Shown: positions 25,160-33,376 of the stretch, piece by piece
How the letters are laid out: every line of letters begins with the position of its first letter
Numbering within the stretch: the stretch's first letter is position 1
From: Tabrizicola sp.
GTDB lineage: Bacteria; Pseudomonadota; Alphaproteobacteria; Rhodobacterales; Rhodobacteraceae
Reading direction: 5' to 3'
Length of the DNA: 64,000 nucleotides
Assembly: GCF_022842145.1 (NCBI RefSeq)
Contig: NZ_JALHQD010000007.1
Location: 148,441 to 212,440 of the forward strand
The notes under the pieces: model-generated
What the model saw: the letters and a program-made list of their open reading frames with translations, nothing else
Told to the model about the DNA's origin: nothing
Database searches by the model: none
Translations under genes and position numbers: made by a program

Positions 25160-25732
25160 GTGTCCCACGCAGACGATCACGCAGGCACCGGCGAAGGCAC
25201 TCGGCGGGATTTCCTGTACTACGCAACGGCAGGCGCCGGGGCGGTGGCCGCTGGCGCCGCTGTCTGGCCGCTGGTCAACCAGATGAACCCCTCGGCCGAT
25301 ACCCGCGCCCTGGCCTCGATCATGGTCGACGTCTCGGCCATCGAGGTCGGCACGCAGCTGACGGTGAAATGGCTGGGCAAGCCCGTGTTCATTCGCCGCC
25401 GGAGTGCCGAAGAAATCGAAGCCGCCCGCGGCACTGCGCTGACGGACCTGGTCGACGCGAACTCGGAAAATGCCAACAAGCCCGGCACGGATGCCTCCGA
25501 CACGAACCGCACCCTGGACGAGGCCGGTGAGTGGCTGGTGATGATGGGCGTGTGCACCCACCTTGGCTGCGTGCCCCTGGGCGACGGCGCCGGTGAGTTC
25601 GGCGGCTGGTTCTGCCCGTGCCACGGCTCGCACTACGACACTTCAGGCCGCATCCGCAAAGGGCCCGCCCCGCGGAACCTGCCGGTGCCGATGGCGGCCT
25701 TCTTTGACGAAACCACGATCAAGCTTGGGTAA
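25160..25732 (+). CDS. petA: Ubiquinol-cytochrome c reductase iron-sulfur (Rieske) subunit
   Basis: The Rieske subunit of the cytochrome bc1 complex passes one electron from ubiquinol to cytochrome c1. The 190-residue product has a Tat-type N-terminus ([12 protein letters not shown]) whose hydrophobic helix stays as a membrane anchor. The [2Fe-2S] ligands are Cys132, His134, Cys152 and His155 (motifs CTHLGC and CPCHGSHYD), with Cys137 and Cys154 able to form the stabilising disulfide. The GTG at 25160 follows AAAGGGGAGAAG. It is the first of petABC, 11 bases before petB. Confidence 0.97.
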   Translation: MSHADDHAGTGEGTRRDFLYYATAGAGAVAAGAAVWPLVNQMNPSADTRALASIMVDVSAIEVGTQLTVKWLGKPVFIRRRSAEEIEAARGTALTDLVDANSENANKPGTDASDTNRTLDEAGEWLVMMGVCTHLGCVPLGDGAGEFGGWFCPCHGSHYDTSGRIRKGPAPRNLPVPMAAFFDETTIKLG

Positions 25733-25743
25733 GGATCACAACC

Positions 25744-27081
25744 ATGGCCGGAATTCCGCACGACCATTACGAGCCCAAGACCGCCGGTGAGCGCTGGCTC
25801 TACAAGCGCCTCCCGATCGCGGGGCTCTTTTACGACACCATCATGATCCCCACGCCCAAGAACCTGAACTGGATGTGGATCTGGGGCATCGTCCTGACCT
25901 TCTGCCTTGCGCTGCAGATCGTCACCGGAATCATCCTGGCGATGCACTACACCCCGCATGTCGACAAGGCCTTCGCCTCGATCGAGCACATCATGCGCGA
26001 CGTCAACGGCGGCTACTTCCTGCGCTACCTGCACATGAACGGCGCGTCGCTCTTCTTCTTCGCGGTCTACCTGCACATCTTCCGCGGTCTCTACTACGGC
26101 AGCTACAAGGCCCCGCGCGAGATCACCTGGATCGTCGGCATGATCATCTACCTTCTGATGATGGGCACGGCGTTCATGGGTTACGTGCTGCCCTGGGGCC
26201 AGATGTCCTTCTGGGGTGCCACGGTGATCACCGGCCTCTTCGGCGCGATCCCGGGCGTCGGTGAATCGATCCAGACCTGGCTTCTGGGCGGCCCGGCCGT
26301 CGACAACGCCACGCTGAACCGCTTCTTCTCGCTTCACTACCTGCTGCCTTTCGTGATTGCGGCGCTGGTTGCCGTCCACATCTGGGCCTTCCACACCACC
26401 GGCAACAACAACCCGACCGGGGTCGAAGTCCGCCGTGGCTCGAAAGAAGAGGCCGAGCGTGACACCCTGCCGTTCTGGCCCTACTTCGTGATGAAGGACC
26501 TGTTCGCGCTTGCGGTCATCCTGGCGGTGTTCTTTGCCATCGTCGGCTTCATGCCGAACTACCTTGGCCACCCCGACAACTACATCGAGGCAAACCCGCT
26601 GGCGACGCCGGCACACATCGTTCCGGAATGGTACTTCCTGCCGTTCTACGCGATCCTGCGCGCCTTTACCGCCGACGTCTGGGTGGTGATCGCGGCCGAG
26701 TGGCTGTCCTTCGGCATCATCGACGCCAAGTTCTTCGGCGTGCTGGCGATGTTCGGTGCCATCGCCGTCATGGCTCTGGCGCCGTGGCTGGATACCTCCT
26801 CGGTGCGTTCGGGTCGTTACCGCCCGATGTTCAAATGGTGGTTCGCCCTTCTCGTGATCGACTTCATCGTCCTGATGTGGTGCGGCGCGATGCCGGCGGA
26901 AGAGCCCTATGCCACGATCTCGCTGATCGCCTCGGCCTACTGGTTCGCCTACTTCCTGGTGATCCTGCCGCTTCTGGGCGTGATCGAAAAGCCGTTGGCC
27001 CAGCCCGCGACCATCGAGGAAGACTTCAACGCCCACTACTCGCCGACCACCGGCGGGACCAAGACCGTCGCGGCCGAGTGA
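25744..27081 (+). CDS. petB: Cytochrome b subunit of the bc1 complex
   Basis: The 445-residue membrane protein carries both b hemes and both quinone sites of the complex. Heme-ligand histidines are seen in [23 protein letters not shown] and, later, SLHYLLPF and AVHIWAFH. The Qo-site PEWY motif is present in [16 protein letters not shown]. Eight transmembrane segments are expected and about that number are visible. It follows petA by 11 bases and precedes petC by 13, with a ribosome site at each junction, so the three are one operon. Confidence 0.97.
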   Translation: MAGIPHDHYEPKTAGERWLYKRLPIAGLFYDTIMIPTPKNLNWMWIWGIVLTFCLALQIVTGIILAMHYTPHVDKAFASIEHIMRDVNGGYFLRYLHMNGASLFFFAVYLHIFRGLYYGSYKAPREITWIVGMIIYLLMMGTAFMGYVLPWGQMSFWGATVITGLFGAIPGVGESIQTWLLGGPAVDNATLNRFFSLHYLLPFVIAALVAVHIWAFHTTGNNNPTGVEVRRGSKEEAERDTLPFWPYFVMKDLFALAVILAVFFAIVGFMPNYLGHPDNYIEANPLATPAHIVPEWYFLPFYAILRAFTADVWVVIAAEWLSFGIIDAKFFGVLAMFGAIAVMALAPWLDTSSVRSGRYRPMFKWWFALLVIDFIVLMWCGAMPAEEPYATISLIASAYWFAYFLVILPLLGVIEKPLAQPATIEEDFNAHYSPTTGGTKTVAAE

Positions 27082-27094
27082 GAGGATACCAGTC

Positions 27095-27889
27095 ATGATC
27101 CGCAACATCGCACTCATCGCCGCATCGGCTTTGACCCTGACCGTCGGCGGCGCCATCGCTGCCGGAGAGAGCGAACAGCACATCGAGGACGTGGCCTTCG
27201 CCCATGAAGGCCCGTTCGGAAGGTTCGACCAGTTCCAGCTGCAGCGCGGCCTTCAGGTCTATACCGAGGTCTGCTCGGGCTGCCACGGGCTGAAGTATGT
27301 CCCGCTGCGCACCCTGTCGGACGAGGGTGGGCCTGGTCTCCCCGAAGACCAGGTCCGCGCCTATGCCACGCAGTTCACGGTGACCGACAAGGAAACCGGC
27401 GAGGACCGCGAGGGCCTGCCGACCGACAACTTCCCGGCAAATACCGGGGCCGGCGCACCCGACCTTTCCATGATGGCCAAGGCCCGCGCGGGCTTCCACG
27501 GCCCTTATGGCACCGGGATGAACCAGCTCTTCCGCGGGATGGGTGGTCCGGAATACATCTACTCGCTCCTGACCGGCTATACCGGCGAGGAGAAGGAAGA
27601 GTTCGGCTCGTTCTTCTACGGAAACTCCGCCTTCCCCGGCGGCTGGATCGCGATGGCGCCACCGCTGTCGGACGACCAGGTCACCTATGCCGACGGCCAC
27701 CCGGCCACCGTGCATCACATGGCCGAGGACGTCGCGTCGTTCCTGATGTGGACGGCAGAACCGAAGCTGATGGACCGCAAGAACGCGGGCTTCGTCAGCG
27801 TGCTGTTCCTGGTGCTGCTGTCGACACTGCTGTACCTGACCAACAAGCGCATCTGGGCTGGGGTCAAAGGCAAGAAGCAGCACGCCTGA
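27095..27889 (+). CDS. petC: Cytochrome c1 subunit of the bc1 complex
   Basis: The 264-residue product has a cleavable signal peptide ([20 protein letters not shown]), one c-type heme site at Cys60-x-x-Cys63-His64 in CSGCHGLKY, a probable Met ligand in [10 protein letters not shown], and a C-terminal membrane anchor ([13 protein letters not shown]) followed by basic residues. It accepts electrons from the Rieske centre and delivers them to a soluble or membrane cytochrome c in the periplasm. It closes the petABC operon, which ends in a strong terminator 23 bases downstream. Confidence 0.97.
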   Translation: MIRNIALIAASALTLTVGGAIAAGESEQHIEDVAFAHEGPFGRFDQFQLQRGLQVYTEVCSGCHGLKYVPLRTLSDEGGPGLPEDQVRAYATQFTVTDKETGEDREGLPTDNFPANTGAGAPDLSMMAKARAGFHGPYGTGMNQLFRGMGGPEYIYSLLTGYTGEEKEEFGSFFYGNSAFPGGWIAMAPPLSDDQVTYADGHPATVHHMAEDVASFLMWTAEPKLMDRKNAGFVSVLFLVLLSTLLYLTNKRIWAGVKGKKQHA

Positions 27890-27911
27890 TCTTCAGTCTG
27901 CATTCCAATGA

Positions 27912-27939
27912 AAACCCCGCCCTTGTGGCGGGGTTTTTC
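27912..27939. terminator. Bidirectional terminator between petC and thiQ
   Basis: AACCCCGCC and GGCGGGGTT form the stem, with AAAA on one side and TTTTT on the other, so it can act for petABC and for the converging thiBPQ. Confidence 0.9.
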
Positions 27940-27943
27940 GTTC

Positions 27944-28636
27944 TCAGCCCAGGTAGGCTTGCACGTCGGGTGGCGGGTGGGCCAGCAGCGCCCGGGTTTC
28001 GACAGGGGACTGGACCTGCCCGTCCGAGACAAAGGCAAGGTCTCCGCCAAGGGCCAATGCGTCCTGCGGGTCATGCGTGACCATCAGGACCAGGGCCGAG
28101 GTCTCGTCGGCCACCTCGCGCACCAGCTTCAGCATCTCTGCCCGAAGGGCGGGGCCAAGGGCGGCAAAGGGCTCGTCCAGTAGCAGGATCGGCCGCGCCC
28201 GCAGCAGCGCCCGCGCCAGGGCTGCCCGGCTGGCCTGACCGCCGGACAACTGGGCCGGGCGGCGGGGGCCCATACCTTGCAGTCCGACGCGGGCCAGGGC
28301 TTCGTCGACGCGGCTCCGGTCCTGCGGGGTCAGCCGCAGGTCGGCGCGCAGGCCGAGGCCCAGGTTCTGCGCCACCGTCAGGTGGGGGAAGAGGTTCTGA
28401 TCCTGGAACAGGATGGTTACCGGACGCTCGCCGGGTGGCACGTCGGTCAGATCCTCCCCCTGCCACCGTATGCGGCCTGAATTCGGCACCAGAAAGCCCG
28501 CGATGGCGGACAGAAGCGTGGATTTCCCGGCCCCCGACGGCCCCATGACCGCGATCCGGCTGCCCGGTTTGGCTGACCAGTCGGCGGTCAGGCGAAAGGC
28601 CCCCTGAGCAAGGGTCACGTGGTCAAGCTGCAACAC
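27944..28636 (-). CDS. thiQ: Thiamine ABC transporter ATP-binding protein
   Basis: The 230-residue ATPase drives uptake of thiamine and thiamine phosphates. It has the Walker A motif GPSGAGKST, the Q-loop in LFQDQNLFPHL, the ABC signature QLSGGQASRAALARAL, Walker B ILLLDEPFAALG and the switch histidine in VMVTHDPQDA. The GTG at 28636 is preceded by GGAGGTCGCC and overlaps the end of thiP by 14 bases; longer starts are open but lack a ribosome site. It is the last gene of the thiBPQ operon, ending at the shared terminator with petC. Confidence 0.93.
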   Translation of the reverse strand: MLQLDHVTLAQGAFRLTADWSAKPGSRIAVMGPSGAGKSTLLSAIAGFLVPNSGRIRWQGEDLTDVPPGERPVTILFQDQNLFPHLTVAQNLGLGLRADLRLTPQDRSRVDEALARVGLQGMGPRRPAQLSGGQASRAALARALLRARPILLLDEPFAALGPALRAEMLKLVREVADETSALVLMVTHDPQDALALGGDLAFVSDGQVQSPVETRALLAHPPPDVQAYLG

Positions 28637-30167
28637 GGCGACCTCCGGCGTCAAAGGCCCAGAAGAGGGCGAAGGAGAGGGTGACAAGGATCAGCGCCGC
28701 CGAGGCGGCCGCCTCGGTCCGGTAGGCGCCGGTCAACTGGCTGACCACAAGAGGCAAGGTCGCCTGCCGCTCTCCCGCGAACAACGCGATCACGCCCAGA
28801 TCGCCCATCGACAGGGCAGCGGCAATCCCTGCCCCGAAGCCAAGGGGGCGGGCCAGGCGCGGCAGGACCAGCCAGCGCAGTCGCGACCAGCCCCGCAGAG
28901 AGAGGCTGTCGGCCAGACGGCCGTAATCGCTGTGCAGGGCGCGGGTTTCGGGCAACAGGATGCGGTAAAGGTAGGGCAGCGACAGGGCCACGTTGACCAG
29001 GATGGTGACCGGCAGCGCCAGGGATATCGGCGGCGCAAATGGCTGGATCAACAGGAAAAGCCCGGTTCCCAGAACAAGCCCCGAGGTGGCCAGTGGCAGG
29101 GTTGCCGCCGCCTCGATGATCGGACGGGGACGGCGTGCAGCGGCCAAGGCCAAGATCAGCGCGGCGCTTGTCGCGATCAGAGCCGAGGTCAGGGCGACAA
29201 GGACCGAGCGTCCTGCGGCTGGCAGCACCGAGGCGGGAAGGTCGCTCAGCCCAGGCAATCCGCGCCACAGGACGGCGGCAAGGGGCAGGGCGAGGAAAAG
29301 GGCACTCAGGGTAAGCGCCACCCCGTCGATCCCACGCCGCCATCCGCGAGGCGTCGGCAGGGCCAAGGTGCGATCCAGCCCGGCCCCGAAGCCGGCCGGT
29401 CGCGTCAGTATCCATGCGGCCAGCGCGGCAACGCCCCCGACCATCAGCTGCAAGCCCGCCAACCCGGCCGCCCGCCCGAGGTCGAATTCGAAGCGCACCG
29501 CCTGGTAGATCGCCAACTCGATCGTGGCCGCCGACGGGCCGCCCCCCAGGGTGATGACCACGGCAAAGCTGGTCAGGCAGATCACCAGGATCACCAGGGC
29601 AACCCCCGGCAGCACCTCGCGCAGCATCGGCCATTCCAAGTGGCGAAAGGTCTCGGCCGGGCCGAAGCCCAGGGATTGCGCCAGCCGGATGCGCTCGGCT
29701 GGAATCGAGAGCCAGCCTTGCAGGATCATCCGTGTGGCCAGCGGCAGGTTCAGGAACACATGCGCCAGGACAACGCCGTGGAGGCCGTAGATCGAGATCG
29801 GGGGCAGTCCAACCGCGACGAGTGCTTGGTTCAGGACGCCCGACCGACCGAAGATCGCGAGGAGACCAATGACGGCGACCACTGCGGGAAGCAGGAAGGG
29901 TGCCCCCATCAAGGTGATCAGCGCGGCGCGGCCGGGAAAGCGGCGACGGGCCAGTGCGCGGGCGACGGGAATGGCGAGAAGGGTGGAAAAGGCCGCGGAG
30001 AGAAGGGCTTGGCTGACCGAAAATCGTACAGCAGACCAGTCGGCGGGGCCAAGCGAGATCCCTGCCCCCCGCCAGCCCACGGCGGCAAGAGGGGCAAGGA
30101 CCAGCGCCAGCAGCAGGACTGCCAGCGCCGGTGCAGTCAGGTTCAGCGGGCGAGCGCGGCTTGCCAT
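28623..30167 (-). CDS. thiP: Thiamine ABC transporter permease
   Basis: The 514-residue permease has about twelve hydrophobic segments arranged as two BPD-transporter domains, each with an EAA-type loop (ERIRLAQSLGFGPAETFRHLEWP in the first half, and HSDYGRLADSLSLRGWSRL in the second). It forms the channel of the thiamine importer with ThiQ on the cytosolic side and ThiB in the periplasm. Its start lies 25 bases inside thiB, so translation is coupled. Length matches the ThiP family. Confidence 0.93.
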   Translation of the reverse strand: MASRARPLNLTAPALAVLLLALVLAPLAAVGWRGAGISLGPADWSAVRFSVSQALLSAAFSTLLAIPVARALARRRFPGRAALITLMGAPFLLPAVVAVIGLLAIFGRSGVLNQALVAVGLPPISIYGLHGVVLAHVFLNLPLATRMILQGWLSIPAERIRLAQSLGFGPAETFRHLEWPMLREVLPGVALVILVICLTSFAVVITLGGGPSAATIELAIYQAVRFEFDLGRAAGLAGLQLMVGGVAALAAWILTRPAGFGAGLDRTLALPTPRGWRRGIDGVALTLSALFLALPLAAVLWRGLPGLSDLPASVLPAAGRSVLVALTSALIATSAALILALAAARRPRPIIEAAATLPLATSGLVLGTGLFLLIQPFAPPISLALPVTILVNVALSLPYLYRILLPETRALHSDYGRLADSLSLRGWSRLRWLVLPRLARPLGFGAGIAAALSMGDLGVIALFAGERQATLPLVVSQLTGAYRTEAAASAALILVTLSFALFWAFDAGGRRVAA

Positions 30168-31126
30168 TCGGCCAGTGCCGCATCGCGCGCGGCTTGCGCC
30201 TCGTCCGGGGTCAGGAGGAGCGACTTGGCCGGGCGGAATGCGTCGAACCCTTCCGGCAGGCCGGTCGCCGGGGTGACCGCCGGGTACATCCAGTTCGTTT
30301 GCGGGATCACCGACTGGAAGGCGTCGGTCAGCATGAAGTCCAGGAACTTGTCCGCCAGTTCGGGCTGGTCAGTTGCGGCCAGCTTTCCGGCAACCTCGAT
30401 CTGCATGTAATGGCCTTCGTCGAACAGCGCGGCACCTTTGGTGTCGTCGCTTTCCGCGATCAGGTGATAGGCGGGGCTGGTTGTATAGGACAGGACCATG
30501 TCCGCCTCGCCTTCCAGGAACAGCCCGTAAGCTTCGGACCAGCCGGGGGTGACGGTGACGATGTTGTCAGCCAGCCCCTGCCAGATCTCTGGCGCGCGGT
30601 CGCCGTAGGCCGCTTTCACCCACATCAGGAGGCCAAGGCCGGGGGTCGAGGAGCGGGGGTCCTGGATGACGATCTTCAGGTCCGAGGCGGCGAGAGCCTC
30701 GAAGGACTTCGGCGGCGCGGCCAGCTTGGTCTTGTCGTGAACGAAGGCGAACCAGCCCCAGTCAAAGGGCAGGAAGTTCGGGTCCGCGAAGTCGACCGGC
30801 AGGTTGGTCGCCGGCGTTTTCCCATGCGCCGCAAAAAGCTGCGTGGCCGAGGCGGCCGCCGTAAGGCTGGTGTCGAGGCCGAGGACGATGTCGGCGTCTG
30901 ACGCCGCGCCCTCAAGCTGGATGCGGGCCAGTAACGCCGCGCCGTCACCTGCGGGCACGAATTGCAGATCGCAGGCGCAGGTGGCTTCGAAGGCCTTCTC
31001 GACGGCCGGGCCGGGGCCCCACTCCGAGGTGAAGCTGTCGTAGGTCAGCACGGTAAGGACGGGAGTTTCGGCCAGCGCAGGCATCGCGATGGTCAGAAGG
31101 CCCGCAGCAAGGAGTTGTTTTTGCAT
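30143..31126 (-). CDS. thiB: Thiamine-binding periplasmic protein
   Basis: The 327-residue substrate-binding protein starts with a signal peptide (LLAAGLLTIAMPALA) followed by ETPVLTVLTYDSFTSEWGPGPAVEK, a typical ThiB opening. DADIVLGLDTSL, NLPVDFADPNFLPFDWGWFAF and VLSYTTSPAYH are family segments that line the thiamine site. The ATG at 31126 has GGAGAAAAACG upstream; an upstream in-frame start at 31174 would place the signal peptide too far in and falls in the riboswitch. It is the first gene after a TPP riboswitch, so expression should drop when thiamine pyrophosphate is plentiful. Confidence 0.95.
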   Translation of the reverse strand: MQKQLLAAGLLTIAMPALAETPVLTVLTYDSFTSEWGPGPAVEKAFEATCACDLQFVPAGDGAALLARIQLEGAASDADIVLGLDTSLTAAASATQLFAAHGKTPATNLPVDFADPNFLPFDWGWFAFVHDKTKLAAPPKSFEALAASDLKIVIQDPRSSTPGLGLLMWVKAAYGDRAPEIWQGLADNIVTVTPGWSEAYGLFLEGEADMVLSYTTSPAYHLIAESDDTKGAALFDEGHYMQIEVAGKLAATDQPELADKFLDFMLTDAFQSVIPQTNWMYPAVTPATGLPEGFDAFRPAKSLLLTPDEAQAARDAALAEWQAALAR

Positions 31127-31170
31127 CGTTTTTCTCCATGTTGCGACGGAATGGTCGGGGATGGAGAAAC

Positions 31171-31262
31171 CCATGCACCTTCCCTCCGCCGGTATGATCC
31201 GGTTCAGGTTCGACGGGTTCGCTTTCGCATCTCAGCCGGTAAGGGCTCCCCGAGGTAAGGGG
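31171..31262 (-). ncRNA. TPP riboswitch (THI element)
   Basis: The minus strand carries the conserved TPP-sensing core: a GGGGAGCCC helix, the CTGAGA loop, ACCCGTCGAACCTGA and the CCGGATCATACCGG hairpin, then GCGGAGGGA. It lies 45 bases upstream of thiB and should control thiBPQ in response to thiamine pyrophosphate, probably by masking the thiB ribosome site since no terminator is seen. Confidence 0.95.
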
Positions 31263-31361
31263 AAACATAGGGGAAGGGACGGCAGGTGCAAGGGGTGTTT
31301 CGGGACCTGGGCCGGTCCGCGTCACCAGCGACCTACGGCGGGTGGCGCGACCATCGGCGGA

Positions 31362-32156
31362 TCAGGGTACGCGCAGCTCCTGATAGTCGCCCCCCGTTCG
31401 GAGGGTCACGGTCACCGGCGCGTCGCTCCGGTTCCGCCAGAACCAGCCGTGATTGCCGGTGAAAGCGGCGGTCAGGTCTCCGGCCTGTTCGGGCACGGCG
31501 CGGCCCTGTTCGTAGCTGACCTTCTGCCCGCCGCCGTCGCCATGCATGTCGAAGTTCACCACGCCGCCATTGGCCGTCCATGCGTAGCGGGCGGTCTGGC
31601 CTTCCTCCATCGCCAGCTTCACCTCGATCCCCTCGCCCGCGGCCAGAGTGTAACTGACCTCGTCGCGCCATTCCGCGGTCGTGGCCTCGGCGACGGCGGC
31701 CTCGACGGGATCGGGAGCGGTCGCGATCTCCTCGGGTGCTGGCTCTGCCGTGGCCGGTGCCACCGGTACAGCTTCGGCCGGGGGCACCGTGCCGATGACG
31801 GCAGCGATTGCGGCAAGCTGGGCGTCGATCCGGTCAAGCCGCGCAAGGATTTCGGGTGCGGCGACACCGGGATCGGTTGGCGCGGCAACCTCGGTTTCGG
31901 CGGCGGCCCGGGCATCCGCCTCGGCCTCTGCGGCAAGCTGCTGCTTGATCTCGCCCATCTCGGTCAGGCCGGTCAGCCCGCCCACGCCGGTCGGGTCGAT
32001 CCCGTATTCAGCGGGCAGCCAGAACAGGACAAGGACCGCCCCCGCAGCGCCCGCAGCCAGCAGGGTGGACCGGATCAGGCCGCCGGGGGTGGCGGGCACT
32101 GTCTGGACGGCAACTCGGGGCACGGCCCGCAGCGAAGTGTCGTAGCGGTTGGTCAT
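31362..32156 (-). CDS. Membrane-anchored periplasmic protein with coiled-coil (transmembrane anchor protein)
   Basis: The 264-residue product has one transmembrane helix near residue 35 (AGAAGAVLVLFWLPAEYG), then an alanine-glutamate rich probable coiled coil (EMGEIKQQLAAEAEADARAA), a low-complexity proline-alanine linker and a C-terminal beta domain (VSYTLAAGEGIEVKLAME, GNHGWFWRNRSDAPVTVTL). It resembles proteins annotated as transmembrane anchor proteins next to HupE/UreJ genes. Role unknown; the C-terminal domain probably faces the periplasm. It follows the HupE/UreJ gene by 14 bases with a GAAGGGAGGG site. Confidence 0.6.
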   Translation of the reverse strand: MTNRYDTSLRAVPRVAVQTVPATPGGLIRSTLLAAGAAGAVLVLFWLPAEYGIDPTGVGGLTGLTEMGEIKQQLAAEAEADARAAAETEVAAPTDPGVAAPEILARLDRIDAQLAAIAAVIGTVPPAEAVPVAPATAEPAPEEIATAPDPVEAAVAEATTAEWRDEVSYTLAAGEGIEVKLAMEEGQTARYAWTANGGVVNFDMHGDGGGQKVSYEQGRAVPEQAGDLTAAFTGNHGWFWRNRSDAPVTVTLRTGGDYQELRVP

Positions 32157-32170
32157 GATGCGCCCTCCCT

Positions 32171-32896
32171 TCAGGCGACGAAATAGCCGGTGATCTGCAG
32201 GCCCATCAGGGCAAAGCCAGCCACCATCATCAGGACGTTCGCGGCATAGGCCTGCCGCGCGAAGGCGGAACGCGCCCGCCATTGACGCATCGCCAGCAGA
32301 ATCAGCGCCAGCGCCATCAGCTGTCCGAGTTCCACCCCGACGTTGAAGGCGATCAGGTTGCCCAGCAGCCCGTCCGGCGAGATGTCATAGTCCTGGATCT
32401 TCGTCGCCAGACCGAAGCCGTGCAAAAGACCGAAGATCAGCGTCGCGGCCTTGGTGTCGGGCTGGACGCCGAACCACAGCCGGAAGGCGCCTAGGTTGTC
32501 CAGCGCCTTGTAGACCACCGAAAACGCGATGATCGCGTCGATGAGGTAGGCATTGATCGCGATCTGCCACCAGACCCCGGCGATCATCGTGACGGAATGG
32601 CCGACGGCGAAAAGGCTGACATAGATGGCAATGTCCTTCGTCCGGTAGAGAAAGAAGATCACTCCGGCCAGGAACAGCAGGTGGTCGTAGCCCGTCACCA
32701 TGTGCTTGGCGCCGAGATAGATGAAGGCGATGGGGCGGAAGCCCGTGACCTCCTGCACATAGCCCGCGTCGCCTTCGGTGACGTTGTGGGCAAAGGCGGC
32801 TCCGGCGACGAGGATGGCCGCCGTGACGGTGGCAAGCGCCAACAGCGCCTGCCAGGGCAAGGGGGGACGCCACTGCGGCCGTTGGGTGGAAACCAT
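32171..32896 (-). CDS. HupE/UreJ family membrane protein
   Basis: The 241-residue protein has a signal-like first helix ending AFAHNVTEGDAG, then about six more membrane segments with HupE/UreJ features: GAKHMVTGYDHLLFLAGVIFF, VGHSVTMIA and FGLLHGFGLA. The repeated membrane histidines are thought to carry nickel or cobalt, and relatives act in metal supply for hydrogenase or urease; neither enzyme is encoded nearby. It lies between a His-rich exported protein gene and a membrane-anchored protein gene in the same direction, which supports a metal-related operon. Confidence 0.8.
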   Translation of the reverse strand: MVSTQRPQWRPPLPWQALLALATVTAAILVAGAAFAHNVTEGDAGYVQEVTGFRPIAFIYLGAKHMVTGYDHLLFLAGVIFFLYRTKDIAIYVSLFAVGHSVTMIAGVWWQIAINAYLIDAIIAFSVVYKALDNLGAFRLWFGVQPDTKAATLIFGLLHGFGLATKIQDYDISPDGLLGNLIAFNVGVELGQLMALALILLAMRQWRARSAFARQAYAANVLMMVAGFALMGLQITGYFVA

Positions 32897-32948
32897 GTGA
32901 ACTTTCCTGACGGATGAGAACTGTCGGACCGCCGCTTGGGGCAGTGGC

Positions 32949-33287
32949 TCAGGTCATCATCGGACGGGGTGGACGCCTGGGTCCGTCAGGGGGGGAACTG
33001 TCGGCCACCACCGCGCCGACAAACTCCAGTCGACCGGGCTTCGGGTGGACTCCGGCATCTTCGTGTCCCAGCAAGGCGACGCTGACATGGTCATGGTCGC
33101 TGGCGTCGTGGTGGGCCTCTGGATGGTGATGGCGCGAGTCCGCTGCGTGGTCATGGTGGTCCACCTCGGCGGCCAAAGGTCCCGGGCCGTGATGAGAAGC
33201 CTCGACCGCAGGGCCAAGCGCCAGTGCGAGCATCAGCGCCAGGCAAAGCGCCCTCCGGATGCCCAAACTGGTCAGGATCGCCAGCAT
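32949..33287 (-). CDS. Small exported His-rich protein
   Basis: The 112-residue product has a signal peptide (LCLALMLALALGPAVEA) followed by a stretch with many histidines and aspartates (HHGPG, then DHHDHAADSRHHHPEAHHD and SDHDH). Such clusters bind divalent metal ions. The C-terminus is proline-rich. It precedes the HupE/UreJ gene by 52 bases on the same strand, so it may hand metal to that membrane protein or buffer it in the periplasm. It belongs to no family that I can name. The start at 33287 is the one that gives a signal peptide at the right place. Confidence 0.65.
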   Translation of the reverse strand: MLAILTSLGIRRALCLALMLALALGPAVEASHHGPGPLAAEVDHHDHAADSRHHHPEAHHDASDHDHVSVALLGHEDAGVHPKPGRLEFVGAVVADSSPPDGPRRPPRPMMT

Positions 33288-33376
33288 TCCCTGCCTTTCG
33301 GGGATGGTTTCCCCTGTCGTTCTTTGCTTGGGGGAAGGTAGGTAGTGCCCGCACCTCCCGCAAGCCGGGCGGAGGA

